A DNA stretch of 7,678 nucleotides, from positions 1 through 7,678 of the forward strand of contig DASCPW010000043.1 in assembly GCA_036012725.1 (NCBI GenBank). The letters are read 5' to 3'. The notes under the pieces are model-generated. The model saw nothing but the letters and a program-made list of their open reading frames with translations. It was not told the origin of the DNA and made no database searches. Of this stretch, positions 5,535 to 7,678 are shown piece by piece. This stretch comes from GCA-2686765 sp036012725 (lineage in GTDB: Bacteria; Pseudomonadota; Alphaproteobacteria; Rhodospirillales; 2-02-FULL-58-16). Made by a program: the position numbers and the translations under genes. Each line of letters begins with the position of its first letter. The stretch's first letter is position 1.

Positions 5535-6684
5535 GACGGGCGAGGCCTTTTTCCAGGTCACAGATCAGGTCTTCAGGGTCTTCCAAGCCGGCATGGATGC
5601 GCAAAGTTGGCGCCATTACCGGCCATGGGATAGCGGTGCGATTTCTTGCCGGCTTCGTGGGAAGGATCAGGCTTTCGTACCCGCCCCAACTTTCCCCGAT
5701 GGCCAGAACTTCCATACCGTCGAGCATGGCCGCCACCGCCTTGCTTGAGTAGTCCTTGAGAACCAAGCCGAACAGGCCGCAAGCGCCCGTGAAGTCCCGC
5801 TTCCAAAGCTCATGGCCTGGACAGTCCGCCAAGGCCGGGTGGAGAACCCTGTCAACTTCCGGGCGCCGGGCCAGCCAGCGCGCCAGCTGTAATCCCGTTT
5901 CCTGGTGACGGGCCAGCCGCACGCTCAGGGTCCTCAAACCCCGGAGCCCCAGGTAACAGTCATCGGGAGCGGCATGATAGCCGAGGGAGACGCAGCTGCG
6001 TTTGACCCGAGCGAATGTGTCTTCCCTCGCCGTTATGGCGCCAAGGATCAGGTCCGAATGGCCGCCGATATACTTGGTGGCGGCCTGAATGGAGACGTCG
6101 ACACCGTGCTTGAAGGGAGCGAAGTAGAGCCCGGCGCTCCAGGTATTGTCCATGATGACGACCGCCCCCGCGTCGTGCGCGGCCTTGGCGATGGCACCGA
6201 CATCTTGGACCTCGAAAGTGAGCGAGCCAGGCGATTCGACAAAAACCGCCGCCGTTTCCTCTCGCAAGAAATCGCCGATACCATTACCGATCAGAGGATC
6301 GTAATAGGTGGTTTCAATTCCAAAGCCGGCAAGCAGACCGTTGCACAGCCTGCGGGTCGGAGAGTAGGCGGCATCCACCATCAGCAGGTGATCGCCGGCT
6401 TTCAGGAAAGCCACTAGCGCGCCGGCGATGGCGGCCAGCCCGGAGCAGGTGGCGACAGAACGGTAACCGCCTTCGAGGGACGCCACCGCCTCTTCGAAAG
6501 CAAAAGTGGTGGGGGTTCCGTGAAGCCCATAGTATACGCCGTCAAATGGGGTCTTTTCGGCCTTCTCGTAAGCTTCCACGCTGGCCCGGATAACCGTTGA
6601 GGCATGGTAGACCGGCGGGTTGACGATGCCGTGGTGGTCTTCCGGCTTGCGGCCCGAATTTAGCAAGGAAGTGTCTTTTTTCAT
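5518..6684 (-). CDS. metC: Cystathionine beta-lyase (MetC type)
   Basis: This PLP-dependent enzyme of the Cys/Met metabolism family would cleave cystathionine to homocysteine, pyruvate and ammonia in methionine synthesis. With the start at 6684 it has 388 residues, close to the 395 of E. coli MetC. The cofactor lysine is K204 in SIQAATKYIGGHSD, which is distinctive of MetC rather than of cystathionine gamma-synthase. Asp179 (MDNTW) should contact the pyridine nitrogen, Tyr107 should stack on the ring, and Ser332 and Arg362 should help bind substrate. The segment YYGLHGTPTT (51-60) has Leu54 where E. coli MetC has Arg58, a phosphate contact. The ATG at 6684 follows AAGGGG closely. An in-frame ATG further upstream would run the protein back into the preceding gene. 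It is probably co-transcribed with the binding-protein gene 26 bases upstream. A broader C-S lyase role is possible. Confidence 0.93.
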   Translation of the reverse strand: MKKDTSLLNSGRKPEDHHGIVNPPVYHASTVIRASVEAYEKAEKTPFDGVYYGLHGTPTTFAFEEAVASLEGGYRSVATCSGLAAIAGALVAFLKAGDHLLMVDAAYSPTRRLCNGLLAGFGIETTYYDPLIGNGIGDFLREETAAVFVESPGSLTFEVQDVGAIAKAAHDAGAVVIMDNTWSAGLYFAPFKHGVDVSIQAATKYIGGHSDLILGAITAREDTFARVKRSCVSLGYHAAPDDCYLGLRGLRTLSVRLARHQETGLQLARWLARRPEVDRVLHPALADCPGHELWKRDFTGACGLFGLVLKDYSSKAVAAMLDGMEVLAIGESWGGYESLILPTKPARNRTAIPWPVMAPTLRIHAGLEDPEDLICDLEKGLARLNGAA

Positions 6685-6710
6685 GCCCCTTGTCATCCGC
6701 GTGGTCGGCC

Positions 6711-7678
6711 TTACTTGGCGTAGTCGTAAGTCCCGTTCTTCCATCTGTAGAACACGTAACCGGGAGCCGTCACGTCGCCTTTCATATCAAAGCCGATGTT
6801 GCCGAGCACGGTGTTGAACTTGTACTTGCGAAGCGCCGCGATCACCTTGCCGGTGTCCGTGGACGCGGCTTTTTTCACCGCCATTGTCCAAGCCTGGATG
6901 GCGCCGTAGGTGTAAAGGGTATAGCCTTCCGGGTTGTAACCCGTGTCGCGGAACTTCTTGACCACGGGCGCGGCATTGGGATTCTTGCGCGGGTCGGGGC
7001 TGAAGGTCATGAGAGTCCCTTCACCGGCCTTGCCGGTGATCTTCCAGAACTCATCGGTAACCAGGGCATCGCCGGAAACCAGTTGCGCCCCAAAGCCCTG
7101 TTCGCGGGCTTGACGGATCATCAAGCCGGCCTCGGTATGATAGCCGCCGAGATAAAAGACGCCAATGCCGGTAGCTTTCATTTTGCTGATCAGGGCTGAA
7201 TAATCTTTTTCACCGGCGGTGTAGGCTTCGTACATGGCCACCTTGACGCCGCGTGCCTTCAACTGCTTCTTGGTCTCGTCGGCCAGCCCTTTTCCATAGG
7301 CGGTTTTGTCGTGGAGGATGGCGATCTTCTTAGCCGCGAACTTGTCGGCCAGGAAGTTGCCGGCGACAGCGCCCTGCTGGTCGTCGCGCCCGCAGGTACG
7401 AAAAACATTGTCGCCCCCTTCCTCGGTGAGCTTGGGGTTTGTGGAGGCCGGCGAAATTTGCAGAATATTCTCCTCGGTATAGACCTGGGAGGCTGGAATC
7501 GACGAGCCGGAGCAAAAATGTCCGGCGACGAAGATGACGCCGTCGCTAACCAGCTTATTGGCGACGGCGACCGCCTGTTTGGGATCACAGGCGTCGTCTT
7601 CGATGATCAATCTGAGTTTCTGGCCAAGTACGCCGCCGGTGGCATTGATATCAGCGACGGCCATCTTGGCGCCATGCC
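6711..7678 (-). CDS. LivK-type branched-chain amino-acid ABC transporter substrate-binding protein (N-terminally cut)
   Basis: This is a periplasmic solute-binding protein of the Leu/Ile/Val type (type I periplasmic binding fold). The frame is open to the window edge, reading HGAKMAVADINATGG. The ATG at 7664 is therefore internal, and roughly 45-55 residues with the signal peptide lie outside. Family features are INATGGVLGQKL, EDDACDPKQAVAVANKLV, AGHFCSGSSIPAS and ISPASTNP (ligand-contacting Ser/Thr positions). A cysteine in DACDP and another in HFCSG correspond to the disulfide pair of E. coli LivK. FRTCGRDDQQG and AILHDKTAYGKGLA follow as usual. The C-terminus YDYAK is intact. No permease or ATPase genes lie on the downstream side. 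Ligand choice among branched-chain or other amino acids cannot be read from sequence, so I give no gene symbol. Confidence 0.93.
   Translation of the reverse strand, partial: HGAKMAVADINATGGVLGQKLRLIIEDDACDPKQAVAVANKLVSDGVIFVAGHFCSGSSIPASQVYTEENILQISPASTNPKLTEEGGDNVFRTCGRDDQQGAVAGNFLADKFAAKKIAILHDKTAYGKGLADETKKQLKARGVKVAMYEAYTAGEKDYSALISKMKATGIGVFYLGGYHTEAGLMIRQAREQGFGAQLVSGDALVTDEFWKITGKAGEGTLMTFSPDPRKNPNAAPVVKKFRDTGYNPEGYTLYTYGAIQAWTMAVKKAASTDTGKVIAALRKYKFNTVLGNIGFDMKGDVTAPGYVFYRWKNGTYDYAK

Noticed and set aside
5905..6417. Plus-strand open frame inside metC
   Set aside because: It is antisense to metC in aligned register, with Gly/Asp/Val-rich composition typical of such shadows.
1..7678. 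CRISPR arrays, tRNA or rRNA genes, insertion sequences, phage or defence genes
   Set aside because: No spaced repeats, cloverleaf-like segments, transposase motifs or terminal inverted repeats were seen on reading both strands.

Overview
The window looks like chromosomal DNA of a fairly GC-rich alphaproteobacterium, perhaps Rhodospirillales-like. The basis is GC-ending codons and overall protein resemblance, so the order-level guess is inference. It holds six confidently recognisable genes (two cut by the window edges), one unexplained stretch of about 0.8 kb, and one well-marked regulatory region. No RNA genes, insertion sequences or CRISPR arrays were seen.

Layout. 2-2005 (+): clpA, lacking only its N-terminal ~95 residues, followed by a small hairpin. 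2006-2817: no intact gene I can defend. Its left part carries what looks like the 3' end of a small Cys-motif protein on the minus strand, interrupted by an amber codon. Its right part is open in codon-aligned frames on both strands. 2818-3240 (-): hisI, phosphoribosyl-AMP cyclohydrolase. 3241-3492: divergent regulatory region with a near-palindromic, AT-rich Zur-type operator lying on a perfect TATAAT. 3493-5534 (+): zur-znuC-znuB, a zinc-sensing repressor plus the ATPase and permease of the high-affinity zinc importer. Both junctions overlap by exactly 8 nt (ATGGATAA and ATGGATGA). 5518-6684 (-): metC, a PLP-dependent cystathionine beta-lyase type enzyme, overlapping znuB tail-to-tail by 17 nt. 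6711-7678 (-): a LivK-type branched-chain amino-acid periplasmic binding protein, cut at its N-terminus by the window end and lying 26 nt upstream of metC on the same strand.

How it fits together. The Zur protein, its likely operator and the ZnuC/ZnuB transporter form a self-contained zinc-homeostasis unit that should repress itself in zinc-replete cells. The periplasmic zinc-binding partner ZnuA is not in the window. The neighbour read away from the same control region is HisI, itself a zinc enzyme with all its zinc ligands, so shared Zur control is possible. The livK-metC pair may be a small amino-acid unit. Nothing here is clearly a new system. The points most worth checking are the possible Zur control of hisI and the decayed or unrecognised gene in 2154-2800.
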